This document shows, piece after piece, positions 17,605 through 26,642 of a DNA stretch of 64,000 nucleotides (positions are counted from its first letter, which is position 1; each line of letters begins with the position of its first letter). Source of the DNA: Brooklawnia sp937867175 (GTDB taxonomy: Bacteria > Actinomycetota > Actinomycetes > Propionibacteriales > Propionibacteriaceae); assembly GCA_036821905.1 (NCBI GenBank), contig DAISIR010000005.1:62001-126000 (forward strand), given 5' to 3'. Made by a program: the position numbers and the translations under genes. The notes under the pieces are model-generated. The model saw only the letters and a list, made by a program, of their open reading frames with translations, was not told where the DNA came from and did not search any database.

Positions 17605-17871
17605 ATGGCAAGCAAGACCGTCCTCGTCGGATCGGCCGTCGGGTTGCACGCCCGCCCTGCTGCGCTCATCGCCCAAGCTGCTGGACAGTACGACGACGAG
17701 ATCCTTCTTTCGCTCCAGGGCAGCGACGAAGACTCGGTGGATGCCGCATCTAGCCTCATGATCATGACGCTCGGCGCAGCTAAGGGTGCGGCGGTCACGG
17801 TCGAGTCCGAGAATGCAGAGGCAGTCGAGCAGATTGCGGCACTCATCGAACGCGATCTGGACGCCGAGTAG
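17605..17871 (+). CDS. ptsH: PTS phosphocarrier HPr
   Basis: 88 residues, the standard HPr length. The active site GLHARPAA has His15; a Ser pair at 49-50 sits at the position of the regulatory serine of Gram-positive HPr. AAAGGAG at 17592-17598 supports ATG 17605. Last gene of the fru transcript, followed by a strong terminator; it carries phosphate from enzyme I to the EIIA domains, including those of FruA and of the mannitol-type EII at 43570. Confidence 0.94.
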   Translation: MASKTVLVGSAVGLHARPAALIAQAAGQYDDEILLSLQGSDEDSVDAASSLMIMTLGAAKGAAVTVESENAEAVEQIAALIERDLDAE

Positions 17872-17888
17872 CTCGACCCCGCAGTACC

Positions 17889-17919
17889 ACGATGCCCCCG
17901 GTTCAGCCGGGGGCATCGT
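17889..17919 (+). terminator. Terminator after ptsH
   Basis: Perfect 13-bp stem ACGATGCCCCCGG (17889-17901) with 17907-17919 and the 5-base loop TTCAG, 18 bases after the ptsH stop. Without a T-run but very stable; it ends the fruR-fruK-fruA-ptsH transcript. Confidence 0.75.
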
Positions 17920-17964
17920 CGTGCGTCCAGCTCACCCAGACGCGACTGATAGGCTTGTCAGACC

Positions 17965-18525
17965 ATGGACGGGCGAATACGGGCAGCATTCCGGGCGGCG
18001 CCCCGGGAACGTTTCCTGCCGCTCGACAAACGGCACTTGGCGAGCGTGGACGCACCCATCTCGATCGGTTTCGGCGTGACGAATTCGCAGCCCTCCACGG
18101 TGGCCGCCATGCTCGAGTTGTTGGACGTCCACGAAGGCCAGCTGATCTTGGACGTCGGTTCCGGCTCGGGCTGGACGACCGCCCTGCTGGCCGAGTTGGT
18201 GGGCCCGACCGGGCGGGTCGTGGGCGTCGAGCGGATCTGGCAACTGGTGGAACGGGCACACGAAGCGCTGGCCGACTGGCCGTGGGCCGGCGTCCAACTG
18301 GCCGTGCCGGGCGTCCTGGGTGTTCCCGATCAGGCGGGATTCGACCGAATCTTGGTCTCGGCGATGGCCAATGAGCTGCCCGTCGAACTGGTCACCCAAC
18401 TCGGCGATTCTGGGGTCCTGGTTATACCGGTGGCCGGCGAGATGGTGCGGGTGGTGCGCCACCTTGATGGTGAGGACGTGGTCACCTCACATGGCTGGTA
18501 CAGCTTCGTGCCGCTGATCAGATAG
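17965..18525 (+). CDS. Protein-L-isoaspartate O-methyltransferase-like protein
   Basis: 186 residues of the PCMT fold. The N-terminus has RAAPRERFLP and then ISIGFGVTNSQPSTVAAML, equivalent to the PIMT substrate region (normally ..GQTISQPY). The AdoMet loop is LDVGSGSGWTTALLA (about 61-75), followed by VVGVERI. The C-terminus lacks extra domains. Repair of isoaspartate is the family role; the altered QTISxP segment (VTNSQP) leaves room for another methyl acceptor. Confidence 0.75.
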   Translation: MDGRIRAAFRAAPRERFLPLDKRHLASVDAPISIGFGVTNSQPSTVAAMLELLDVHEGQLILDVGSGSGWTTALLAELVGPTGRVVGVERIWQLVERAHEALADWPWAGVQLAVPGVLGVPDQAGFDRILVSAMANELPVELVTQLGDSGVLVIPVAGEMVRVVRHLDGEDVVTSHGWYSFVPLIR

Positions 18526-18563
18526 CCCATCGCAGACCTCGGGAGGCGGGTTGCGGGTCAGAC

Positions 18564-19844
18564 TCAGACGCGTTGCCCGGTGGCCAGCAGCTTGCGACGC
18601 GACCGCAGCACCATGGTCAACGCGAACAGCCAGACCGGCAATTGGGTCGCCATGGCGATCCGGAACGCCTCCGGCCCCGGATCGGCCCCACCCACCCAAG
18701 CCAGCACCATACTGATCACACCGACGCTCACCAGGGCGGCGATGAAGCCACCGACGATCACCAGACCCGACCCGATGCCCATCCGGTGCGGCGGCACGAA
18801 GCTGCGGTTGATGTCGAAGGCGATGTTGGAGGCGGGGAAGCAGGACGCCAAGCCGATCATCAGCACGACCAGCAAGGGCATGGGGGCGCTGCCCGGCCAC
18901 AACAGGACAGCCGTCCAAGCCACCACCGTGAAGGCGGCCACGATCAGGGCGAGCGCGACACGTTGGTTCTCGAAGATGCGGGTGAGCACGCCCATCGGCG
19001 GACCGGCGGCGATCCCCGCGATCACGAAGACCGTGAACAGGTTCCCTGCCTGGGCGTCGGTCAGGCCCTGGCCTTGGGTCAGGAACGGAAATCCCCACAT
19101 GAAGGTGAAGATCAACGGGAAGTAGGCGGTCGACATGTGGATGAAGAACCCCAACTGCCCGGCCGGCATCTCGATCACCTCGCGTGCACCAGCGAAGCCT
19201 CCGCGTCGCCCCTGGGGGCAAGGCATCTCCGCGCCGGGCGGATAATCGCGGACGAAGACCACGTTCAGCAACAGGCCGGTTGCACAGGCGGCGGCCACCG
19301 TGAGGAAGGCCGGCGTCCACCCGAAGTCGGCCAGGATACGCACCAACGGGACCGCCGAGGCCCACTGCCCGAGCTGGCCGGCAACCGAGGAGATCTGGGT
19401 CAGCAGCGGAACCTGACGTGCCGCGAACCACACCGGGATCAGCCGGATGGCGGAGATGAACATCAGCGCGTCTCCCCCGCCGATGAGGACGCGCACGCCC
19501 AACCCCACCGGGAACGAGGTGGCCAGCGCCAAGCCCAGCTGGCCGACTGTCATCACGGTCAGGCCGATGGCGATCGTCTTGCGGCTGCCCAGCCGATCGA
19601 GCAGCAATCCGGCCGGGATCTGCATGCCGGCGTAGACGATCATCTGGACCACGACGAAGATGCTCATCAAGGCCACCGGGCTGGCGAAGCGCTCGGCCGC
19701 GTACAGGCTAGCCACTCCGAATGAGGTGCGGGAGAACATGGCCGCGACGAAGGTCAGGGTGGCGGCCAGCCAGACGATCCAGAGACGGATCCCACCCACC
19801 GGGGCCTCGGTCCCACGCATTGCACCATCCTGTCTGTCGTCCAC
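18564..19844 (-). CDS. MFS transporter
   Basis: 426 residues from GTG 19844; ATG 19820, preceded by CAGGAT, is a good alternative start. Twelve hydrophobic segments are spread along the length, with the MFS motif A-like LLDRLGSRKTIAIG between helices 2 and 3 and GVLTRIFENQR after the central loop. The central cytoplasmic loop is short and basic. The pattern resembles the nitrate/organic-anion and sugar-phosphate porter groups, but substrate cannot be deduced and no partner gene is adjacent. Confidence 0.82.
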   Translation of the reverse strand: MDDRQDGAMRGTEAPVGGIRLWIVWLAATLTFVAAMFSRTSFGVASLYAAERFASPVALMSIFVVVQMIVYAGMQIPAGLLLDRLGSRKTIAIGLTVMTVGQLGLALATSFPVGLGVRVLIGGGDALMFISAIRLIPVWFAARQVPLLTQISSVAGQLGQWASAVPLVRILADFGWTPAFLTVAAACATGLLLNVVFVRDYPPGAEMPCPQGRRGGFAGAREVIEMPAGQLGFFIHMSTAYFPLIFTFMWGFPFLTQGQGLTDAQAGNLFTVFVIAGIAAGPPMGVLTRIFENQRVALALIVAAFTVVAWTAVLLWPGSAPMPLLVVLMIGLASCFPASNIAFDINRSFVPPHRMGIGSGLVIVGGFIAALVSVGVISMVLAWVGGADPGPEAFRIAMATQLPVWLFALTMVLRSRRKLLATGQRV

Positions 19845-19915
19845 CGCGATACTAAGCCATGCTCGACGGCGGCCGATTCACCGATGAATCGGGCGTCCTG
19901 CGGGGCCGTGCCTGC

Positions 19916-21406
19916 TCAACGCTTCCGATAGAGCTTCTTCGACTGGTAGACCGGCTCACTGGTGACCTGCACGCCGAGATTGCGGAAGATGCCCTCATCG
20001 ACCGAACCGAGGATCACGGTGGAGTGCACGTCACAGCCACCCAGCTTGTGCAGTTCGGCGAGCGCCCGGCGGGCGTTGTCGTCCCGGTTAGCGCTCACCG
20101 ACAGCGCGATCAGCACCTCGTCGGTGTGCAGCCGCGGGTTGTGGCTGCCCAAGTGCTTGGTCTTGAGGGTTTGGATCGGCTCGATCGTCTCGACGGCAAG
20201 CAACTTGACATCCTCGTCGATGCCGGCCAGCGCCTTCAGCGCGTCCAACAGCATCGCCGAGCAGGCGCCCAGCAGCGCCGATGTCTTGCCGGTGACGATG
20301 CGTCCGTCGGGGAGTTGGATGGCCGCGGCCGGGGCCTTGGTGCGCCGCTCCACGGCAAGGGCCGGCTGGACGACCGGCCGGTCCTCCTTGACCAGGCCAA
20401 GCCCGCTCATCAGCAGCGCAATACGATCGGACTGGGCCGGTTCCAAGTCTTCGCGGCGCTCTGCGACCAGCGCCTTGTAGTAGCGCCGGATGACCTCCTG
20501 TTTCGCGGCGGCACGGCAGACCTCGTCGTCGCTGATGCAGTAGCCGGCCATGTTGACGCCCATGTCGGTCGGCGACTTGTACGGCGAGCGGCCGAGGATC
20601 TGTTCGAAGAGCCGGTTCAGCACCGGGAAGACCTCGACGTCACGGTTGTAGTTGACGACCTGCTCACCGTAGGCGGCGAGGTGGAAGGGGTCGATCAGGT
20701 TCACGTCATCTAGGTCTGCGGTGGCAGCCTCGTAGGCGATGTTCACCGGATGGGACAGCGGCAAGTTCCAGATCGGGAACGTCTCGAACTTGGCGTAGCC
20801 GGACGTGATGCCCCGCCGATAGTCGTGGTACAGCTGCGACAGGCAGGTGGCCATCTTGCCGCTGCCTGGTCCGGGCGCGGTCACCACCACCAGGTCGCGG
20901 GTGGTCTCGATGTACTCGTTGCGTCCGTAGCCGTCGTCACTGACGATGAGCGAGACATTGTTGGGGTAGCCCTTGATCGGGAAATGCCGATAGACCTTGA
21001 GGCCCAGCCGCTCCAGCTTGCGCTTGAAGTTGCGAGCCTGCCGGTTCTCCTCGGTGACGTGGCTGATCACGACGCTGCCCACGTAGAGGCCACGGGAACG
21101 GAATTCATCGATCAGTCGCAACACATCAGACTCGTAGGGGATGCCCAGGTCGGCACGCACCTTGTTGTTGGCCAAGTCGAGCGCACTGATCACCACCACG
21201 ATCTCGACCTCGTCGGCGACCTTCTCCAGCATCACGATCTTGTTGTCGGGGGTGAAGCCCGGCAGCACCCGCGAGGCATGCATGTCGTCGAAAAGCTTGC
21301 CGCCGAATTCGAGGTAGAGCTTGCCGCCGAATTGTCGACGACGCGCAAGGATCTGTTCGGTCTGGAGGTTGATGTACTTGTCGCGGTCGAACCCGATCTG
21401 CTGCAT
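19916..21406 (-). CDS. DUF1846 family protein
   Basis: 496 residues, the full family length, from ATG 21406 with GGGAGGAAA upstream. It begins IGFDRDKYINLQTEQI, typical for DUF1846, and has the conserved region APGPGSGKMATCLSQLYHD near 175-193, which looks like a nucleotide-binding loop. A second conserved region is MGVNMAGYCI. Members are conserved in Gram-positive bacteria, mainly Firmicutes and Actinobacteria, but have no established function to my knowledge. A GCCCGATCGGGC palindrome lies 35 bases upstream of the start. Confidence 0.85.
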   Translation of the reverse strand: MQQIGFDRDKYINLQTEQILARRRQFGGKLYLEFGGKLFDDMHASRVLPGFTPDNKIVMLEKVADEVEIVVVISALDLANNKVRADLGIPYESDVLRLIDEFRSRGLYVGSVVISHVTEENRQARNFKRKLERLGLKVYRHFPIKGYPNNVSLIVSDDGYGRNEYIETTRDLVVVTAPGPGSGKMATCLSQLYHDYRRGITSGYAKFETFPIWNLPLSHPVNIAYEAATADLDDVNLIDPFHLAAYGEQVVNYNRDVEVFPVLNRLFEQILGRSPYKSPTDMGVNMAGYCISDDEVCRAAAKQEVIRRYYKALVAERREDLEPAQSDRIALLMSGLGLVKEDRPVVQPALAVERRTKAPAAAIQLPDGRIVTGKTSALLGACSAMLLDALKALAGIDEDVKLLAVETIEPIQTLKTKHLGSHNPRLHTDEVLIALSVSANRDDNARRALAELHKLGGCDVHSTVILGSVDEGIFRNLGVQVTSEPVYQSKKLYRKR

Positions 21407-21440
21407 TTTCCTCCCTGCGCCGACACCCGCAGGGATCATA

Positions 21441-21452
21441 GCCCGATCGGGC
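21441..21452. promoter_or_regulatory. Palindrome GCCCGATCGGGC upstream of DUF1846 gene
   Basis: Perfect 12-bp palindrome in the divergent gap between the DUF1846 gene and trmO. The same core (GCCCRATCGGGC) recurs at 30104-30115, 42618-42629 and 43474-43485, each close upstream of a start codon. Confidence 0.4.
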
Positions 21453-21563
21453 CCCGGGGCAGGCGCTACCCGACCCCATCGATCCAGTGCGGACGGAGGT
21501 CGGGGCTGGCGAGGCTTGCGAATCGCACGCACCGGTGGCCGACGGTGCTTTCATGAGCATGTG

Positions 21564-22238
21564 ATGACCATCGCGCGTATCCGAAGTGACTTCCCCGCCA
21601 AGTTTGGCATCCCCCGGCAGGCCGGTCTGGTCCCCGAGTTGCGTGCACAGGTCGTCTTCGAGCCAGCCTTTCGGAACCCGGATGCGGTACGCGGCCTCGA
21701 CGGCTTCAGCCATCTTTGGTTGATCTGGGAGTTCTCGGGCTCACTGCGGTCGCAGGACCAGGCGTGGTCGCCGACAGTGCGGCCACCCCGATTGGGCGGG
21801 GAAACCCGGTTGGGGGTCTTTGCCACCCGGTCACCGTTTCGTCCCAACCCGATTGGGCTCTCCTCGGTCAGGCTGCTCGGCATTGAATCCAACCCCCAGC
21901 TGGGCCCGGTCTTGCAGGTCGGCGGCGCCGACCTGATGGACGGCACACCGATCTACGACATCAAGCCCTACGTGGCTGCCGATGTCCACGCCGATGCCCG
22001 CTTCGGCTTCACCAGTTGCCACGCGGACTATCGCGTCCGGGTGGAGATCCCCGACGACCTGCTGGCATTCGTCCCACCAGACAAACAGGACGCTCTGCGT
22101 GGCCTGCTCGCCGAGGACCCACGCCCGGCCTACCAGAACGATCCCACCCGGCGTTACGGCCTATGTTTTGCCGGGCTCAACATCAAGTTCACGGTCGCCG
22201 ACGGGGTACTTGCCGTCCGATCCGTCGAACCCCTCTGA
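21564..22238 (+). CDS. trmO: tRNA (N6-threonylcarbamoyladenosine)-methyltransferase TrmO
   Basis: 224 residues of the TsaA/YaeB/TrmO family. Conserved blocks are visible: the start IARIRSDFPAKFGIPRQ, the segment GLDGFSHLWLIWEF, RPNPIGLS and PIYDIKPY. It has an added C-terminal domain of about 70 residues, as in the two-domain TrmO form. It methylates t6A37 of threonine tRNAs with AdoMet. ATG 21564 is used; GTG 21561 directly before is possible. Confidence 0.85.
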   Translation: MTIARIRSDFPAKFGIPRQAGLVPELRAQVVFEPAFRNPDAVRGLDGFSHLWLIWEFSGSLRSQDQAWSPTVRPPRLGGETRLGVFATRSPFRPNPIGLSSVRLLGIESNPQLGPVLQVGGADLMDGTPIYDIKPYVAADVHADARFGFTSCHADYRVRVEIPDDLLAFVPPDKQDALRGLLAEDPRPAYQNDPTRRYGLCFAGLNIKFTVADGVLAVRSVEPL

Positions 22239-22435
22239 GCAGTTCAGGTCGGGGAACCTTCCGGGTCACCAAGCCCGGACGAGGCAGTCTCAGGATTCTC
22301 GACGGGCGACGGGCTGCCGGACGGCCTGGCTTGGGCATTGAGATGGCCGATGACCCCATCTGCCGCCGCTGGGACGCCTAGGGTGGGCAGGACACGAACC
22401 AGCCAGCCGCCGCACTCGAGCATGGAGGTCAAGCA

Positions 22436-23863
22436 ATGTCCCAGTCCTACCAGAACTACATCGCGGGCGAATTCCGCGGCACCGACGAAGCGATCGAGGT
22501 GCGCAACCCGGCCACCGACGAGGTCATCGCGGCGGTGCCGCGGGCCACCGAAAAAGACGTCGACGACGCCGTCGCGGCCGCCAAGGCAGCCAAGAAGCAG
22601 TGGGCGCTGACCCCGGCCACGCAACGGGCCAGCTACCTGAGCAAGATCGCAACCGGCATCCGTGACAATGAGGCGCTGCTCACCGACATCATCGTCCAGG
22701 AACAGTCAAAGATCCGGGGACTGGCGAACGTCGAGGTGAACTTCACCGCCGACTATCTCGACTACATGGCATCGTTCGCGCTCCACCTGGAGGGTGAGAT
22801 CCTGAACAGTGCCCGCCCCAAGGAGCAGATCTTCGTCCTGCGCAAGCCGCTGGGTGTGGCGGCCGGCATCTTGCCGTGGAACTTCCCGTTCTTCCTGATC
22901 GCCCGCAAGATGGCCCCGGCGCTGGTGACAGGCAACACCTGTGTGATCAAGCCGGCCTCTGCGACCCCGATCAACGCGATGGAGTTCGCCAGGATCGCGG
23001 CCCAGGTGGGCCTGCCCGATGGCGTATTCAGCCTGCTGTCCGGGCCGGGGAGCATCGGTGGCTACCTGGCGGGCCATCCCGACGTCGACATCGTCTCGTT
23101 CACCGGCTCGGTAGAGGTTGGCCAGAAGATCATGAGCGCCGCGTCCCGCAACATCACCAAGGTCAGCTTGGAGTTGGGCGGCAAGGCGCCCGCGATCGTG
23201 CTGGACGACGCCGACCTCGACCTGGCAGTCGGCGCCATTAAGGCGTCCCGGGTGATCAACTCCGGCCAGGTCTGCAACTGCGCCGAGCGCGTCTACGTGA
23301 CCCGCGGAGTCGCCTACGAGTTCATCTCCAAGATGACCGCAGCCATGGCCGCCACCAGATACGGAGACCCGTCGATCGAGACCGACCTGGACATGGGCGC
23401 CCTGATCGACCGGTCGGCCGTGGAACGCATCGCCGGGATGGTCGACGCCGCGGTTTCGGCGGGCGCCACCGCGACCACCGGCGGCAAGGTGGCCGATCGT
23501 GACCGCGGCTACTTCTATGAGCCGACGGTGCTGGCAGACGTCACCTCGGAGATGTCGGTGGCCCGCGATGAGATCTTCGGGCCGGTGCTGCCGATCATGG
23601 TGGTGGACGACTTCGACGAGGCGATCGAGCGAGCAAACGACTCCGAGTACGGGCTGACCTCCTCGCTATACACGACCTCGCTGGCCAACGCGATGCGCGG
23701 CATGCGTGAGATCGACTTTGGGGAGACCTACATCAATCGCGAGAACTTCGAGGCCATGCAGGGCTTCCACGCCGGCACCCGCAAGTCGGGCATCGGCGGT
23801 GCAGACGGACGCCACGGTGTCGAGGAGTTCACGCGCACCCAGATGGTGTACATCGAGTCCTGA
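22436..23863 (+). CDS. aldA: Aldehyde dehydrogenase, AldA (lactaldehyde) type
   Basis: 475 residues, colinear with E. coli AldA as I recall it, sharing long exact stretches such as ILPWNFPFFLIARKMAPAL, RVINSGQVCNCAERVY and FGETYINRENFEAMQGFH. Catalytic Cys280 is in QVCNC and the general base Glu246 in LELGGK. AldA oxidises L-lactaldehyde and glycolaldehyde with NAD. GGAGG upstream of ATG 22436 supports the start. There are no fucose or rhamnose genes nearby, so a role in lactaldehyde, methylglyoxal or propanediol disposal is inferred. The similarity to the enterobacterial enzyme is unusually high for an actinobacterium, although no base-composition shift is obvious. Confidence 0.87.
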   Translation: MSQSYQNYIAGEFRGTDEAIEVRNPATDEVIAAVPRATEKDVDDAVAAAKAAKKQWALTPATQRASYLSKIATGIRDNEALLTDIIVQEQSKIRGLANVEVNFTADYLDYMASFALHLEGEILNSARPKEQIFVLRKPLGVAAGILPWNFPFFLIARKMAPALVTGNTCVIKPASATPINAMEFARIAAQVGLPDGVFSLLSGPGSIGGYLAGHPDVDIVSFTGSVEVGQKIMSAASRNITKVSLELGGKAPAIVLDDADLDLAVGAIKASRVINSGQVCNCAERVYVTRGVAYEFISKMTAAMAATRYGDPSIETDLDMGALIDRSAVERIAGMVDAAVSAGATATTGGKVADRDRGYFYEPTVLADVTSEMSVARDEIFGPVLPIMVVDDFDEAIERANDSEYGLTSSLYTTSLANAMRGMREIDFGETYINRENFEAMQGFHAGTRKSGIGGADGRHGVEEFTRTQMVYIES

Positions 23864-23899
23864 TCCCACGGAGTTGTTGAAGACTGGAAGAATGTACTG

Positions 23900-24712
23900 G
23901 TGTCCACACTGGTCTTCTTCCACGCCCATCCAGACGATGAGGCGAGCCAGACCGCGGGGTCGATGGTGCTCGCCGCCGAACGAGGCCACCGTGTCGTCGT
24001 GGTCTTCGCCACCGGCGGTGAGCACGGCACCGTCCCGGAAGACCTGGCCCCGGGCGAGACGGTTGCGCAGCGTCGGCGTGCCGAGGCGCAAGCGTCCGCC
24101 CGAGTGCTGGGCATTGCGCGAGTGGCCTGGTTGGGTTACCACGACTCCGGGATGACGGGCTGGCCGCAGAACACCGATCCGCTGAGCTTCGTGCAGGCGA
24201 GCCTGGATCAGGCCGGCGGCCGGCTGGCGGACATCCTCGACGAGGAGGACGCCGACGTCCTGGTCACCTACGACTGGCACGGCAACTACGGGCATCCCGA
24301 TCATGTCATGGTCCACCGGGTGGCCTATCGGGCCGCTCAGTTGGCCAGCCACCGGCCAAGGGTGCTGGAACAGACCACGAACCACGACGACATGGGACGA
24401 ATGGCCGCCCGCGCCGCCGCCCTGGGCATCGACCTGTCGTTCGGCGAGATGCTCGGTGACGATGGCCTGCCGATTGGCTTGCCGGAGTCGGAGATCGGTT
24501 GGCGGGTGGACGTCAGCGGTGTCCTCGACCGCAAGCGGGCTGCCCTTGCCGCGCACGGCAGTCAATCCGATACGCAATGGATGCTTTCGATGCCGCTGGA
24601 GGCATTCGGCGCGTGGATGGGCAACGAGTACTACCGCGAAGAAGGACGTGCGGGCCTCATGGTCGACGGTTGGCCCTTTGAGGAGGCGCAGGTACAGCCG
24701 CCTCCCAGCTGA
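23900..24712 (+). CDS. PIG-L/LmbE family zinc deacetylase
   Basis: 270 residues from GTG 23900. The metal-binding motif HAHPDDE is at residues 8-14 and the later zinc histidine in NYGHPDH near 134-140. The length and the C-terminal EYYREEGRAG segment resemble Mca/MshB-like mycothiol enzymes, which deacetylate GlcNAc-inositol or cleave mycothiol conjugates; in actinobacteria several paralogs exist, so the exact substrate is open. It lies 36 bases after aldA and may be cotranscribed. Confidence 0.8.
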   Translation: MSTLVFFHAHPDDEASQTAGSMVLAAERGHRVVVVFATGGEHGTVPEDLAPGETVAQRRRAEAQASARVLGIARVAWLGYHDSGMTGWPQNTDPLSFVQASLDQAGGRLADILDEEDADVLVTYDWHGNYGHPDHVMVHRVAYRAAQLASHRPRVLEQTTNHDDMGRMAARAAALGIDLSFGEMLGDDGLPIGLPESEIGWRVDVSGVLDRKRAALAAHGSQSDTQWMLSMPLEAFGAWMGNEYYREEGRAGLMVDGWPFEEAQVQPPPS

Positions 24713-24831
24713 GTCCTCGCCCTTCGGGATTACCGCCGCAGCGGCTGTGATCGGGGTGACCGGCCACGGAAGCGACCGGCGGCGAGCTGCCCTGACGAGG
24801 GCCACGTCGATGCGGGCGGCCGGTTGGTGCG

Positions 24832-25389
24832 CTACCGGGCGGATGTCTCACCGCAGTCGACGTCGGTGGCGCCGACCTCGACCGTGAGCGCCACACTGCC
24901 TTGCCCCCAGCGGGCCGTGAAACAGGCGTCCGCGTCCGGATTGGGAGAAGTGAGCAGCAGCCCCCGTCCGGCATCCTGGGTGAGTGCGGCTGCCGGCACG
25001 AAACCGTGCGCAGCCAAACCCTCGTTCGCGTGCTGCAGCCAAGCGTCCGCCCGCTCAGCCGATGCGGAGGTGGTGCCGGTGACATGCAGTGACGCCACCA
25101 TCGTGTTGTTCATCGACTGCCGATACTGGAAAGCGGGCTCCCCCAGCCAGGTCACATCGGCCAGGCCCTGCTCGGCCGCCTCCTGTTGGGTCGCCAAGAC
25201 CGGCATGAACCGTTCGCGCAGCGTGAACTCGTCCGGCCCGGTATAGGCGGACGCCGGCGCGGCGGCCTGCGTGCTGGCCGGTACCGCCGGCTGTTCGGCG
25301 CCCGGAGACGGGTCCTGTCCGGAACAACCGACAGTTGCCAAGACGACGGTTAGGGCAGCCACCCAGACGCGACGAAGGTCGGGTTTCAC
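24832..25389 (-). CDS. Unknown lipoprotein
   Basis: 185 residues from GTG 25389. Basic n-region, hydrophobic core and a lipobox ATVGC (Cys near 22) indicate a lipoprotein exported and lipid-anchored on the outer face of the membrane. A low-complexity Pro/Ala linker (about 25-50) leads to a domain with two conserved-looking cysteines near the C-terminus (ACF and DCG), probably a disulfide. No enzymatic motif is seen. It is convergent with the PIG-L gene across a 119-base gap. Confidence 0.7.
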   Translation of the reverse strand: MKPDLRRVWVAALTVVLATVGCSGQDPSPGAEQPAVPASTQAAAPASAYTGPDEFTLRERFMPVLATQQEAAEQGLADVTWLGEPAFQYRQSMNNTMVASLHVTGTTSASAERADAWLQHANEGLAAHGFVPAAALTQDAGRGLLLTSPNPDADACFTARWGQGSVALTVEVGATDVDCGETSAR

Positions 25390-25465
25390 GGGGTCAATCT
25401 AGCCACCGAGCGACGGGACGAACAAAAGCTCACCGTGACCCATCGGACCACCGTTGCCGTTTGCC

Positions 25466-25861
25466 TCACGCCGCGTCGGGGTCAGGCTGGTGGATGCCGA
25501 AGACATTGCCCTCGGGATCGAGGTAGTAACCCTGCCAAGCCATGCCGGTCAGTGCCATCTTGGGCAGCGCCACCTGACCACCCGCGGCAATGATCCGGTC
25601 GTGGTCGGCGTCGTAGTCCGCCGAGCCGAATGTGAGGACCGCGCCATTGACCGGAGCGCCCGGGCCGCCGCCCGGAACCGGACGCAGCAGCATCCCGCCG
25701 TTGATGCCGGGCTCATCGTCCGAGCCGGTGATGACACCGAAATAGGGTGAACCGGTGATCGCGCCGTAGTCCTCGAATCGCCAGCCGAAGACGTCGCCGT
25801 AGAACTTCTTCGCCCGGTCGAGGTCGTCACAGTGAATCTCGAAATGGATCGGTCTGCTCAT
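25466..25861 (-). CDS. VOC (glyoxalase-like) family protein
   Basis: 131 residues from ATG 25861 (in-frame ATG 25870 also possible; the longer frame to 26110 is antisense to the amidotransferase gene). It begins PIHFEIHCDDLDRAKKFYGDVFGW, a textbook VOC start, and ends GYYLDPEGNVFGIHQPD. Two beta-alpha-beta-beta-beta units form one metal-binding or dimerising pocket. Substrate unknown; proteins of this type are often annotated as glyoxalase or bleomycin-resistance like. Confidence 0.82.
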   Translation of the reverse strand: MSRPIHFEIHCDDLDRAKKFYGDVFGWRFEDYGAITGSPYFGVITGSDDEPGINGGMLLRPVPGGGPGAPVNGAVLTFGSADYDADHDRIIAAGGQVALPKMALTGMAWQGYYLDPEGNVFGIHQPDPDAA

Positions 25862-25913
25862 GTCACACATGGTGACATGAGATCGGCCGGCGGGTGCTCG
25901 GTAGTCTTCGTGC

Positions 25914-26621
25914 ATGGCAAAACAACCCCGCATCACCGTGCTGCAACCCGATCCGCAAGTGCCGCTGGCCAGATTCGAGAAATGGCTGCGGGAAGCGGGC
26001 GTGCGGCTGTCAGTGGTGGGCCTGTGGGAGAAAGACGTGCCACAGCTTTCGGCGGTGGGCGAGGGTTTGTTGCTGCTCGGCGGCCGGATGTCGGCGCACG
26101 ACCAGCGCACCCACAGCTGGCTCGACCCATTGGCCGACCTGGTGGCAGATGCTCACAGCATCGAACTGCCGATCCTGGGCATCTGCCTGGGGCACCAGGT
26201 GCTGGCCGAGTCTCTCGGCGGTCGCGTGGCAGTCGACCATCGCGATGGCGGGGAGCACGGTGCGGTCGAACTGGCTTGGCTGCCCGCTGCCGCCCATGAC
26301 CCGATCTTCGGGCCCATCGCGGCTCAGGAGACCGCTCTGGTGTCGATGTCGCATCATGATGTCGTCGCCGAGTTGCCGGCCGGCGCCACCGAGCTCGCCC
26401 ACTCAGCGCGCTACCGCAACCAGGTCTTGCGGCTCGGCAACGCCTGGGGCGTGCAGTACCACCCGGAGAAGGCTCCCGAGTCGACTGCACGTTGGGAGAC
26501 TGAATCCGACGCTGAGCACCTGCGGCTGGTGGCCGAACTCACGGCCGCTGACGATCGCATCCGCCCAGCCGCTCAGCTCGTCGCGTCCGGATTCGCCCGT
26601 TTCGTTCGGGAAGAGGCGTAG
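25914..26621 (+). CDS. Class I glutamine amidotransferase
   Basis: 235 residues. The nucleophile elbow GICLGHQ (Cys near 93) and the His-Glu pair in VQYHPEK (near 182) form the triad of the GATase1 domain. It stands alone, without a synthetase domain, like GuaA-type stand-alone amidotransferases or gamma-glutamyl hydrolases (YfeJ-like). It is divergent from the VOC gene. Which acceptor it serves is not visible. Confidence 0.82.
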   Translation: MAKQPRITVLQPDPQVPLARFEKWLREAGVRLSVVGLWEKDVPQLSAVGEGLLLLGGRMSAHDQRTHSWLDPLADLVADAHSIELPILGICLGHQVLAESLGGRVAVDHRDGGEHGAVELAWLPAAAHDPIFGPIAAQETALVSMSHHDVVAELPAGATELAHSARYRNQVLRLGNAWGVQYHPEKAPESTARWETESDAEHLRLVAELTAADDRIRPAAQLVASGFARFVREEA

Positions 26622-26642
26622 CCGGATGCGGGTTCGGCGCCA

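Noticed and set aside
18573..19724. 383-codon plus-strand frame opposite the MFS transporter
   Set aside because: Low-complexity, His/Gln/Arg-rich translation typical of an antisense shadow.
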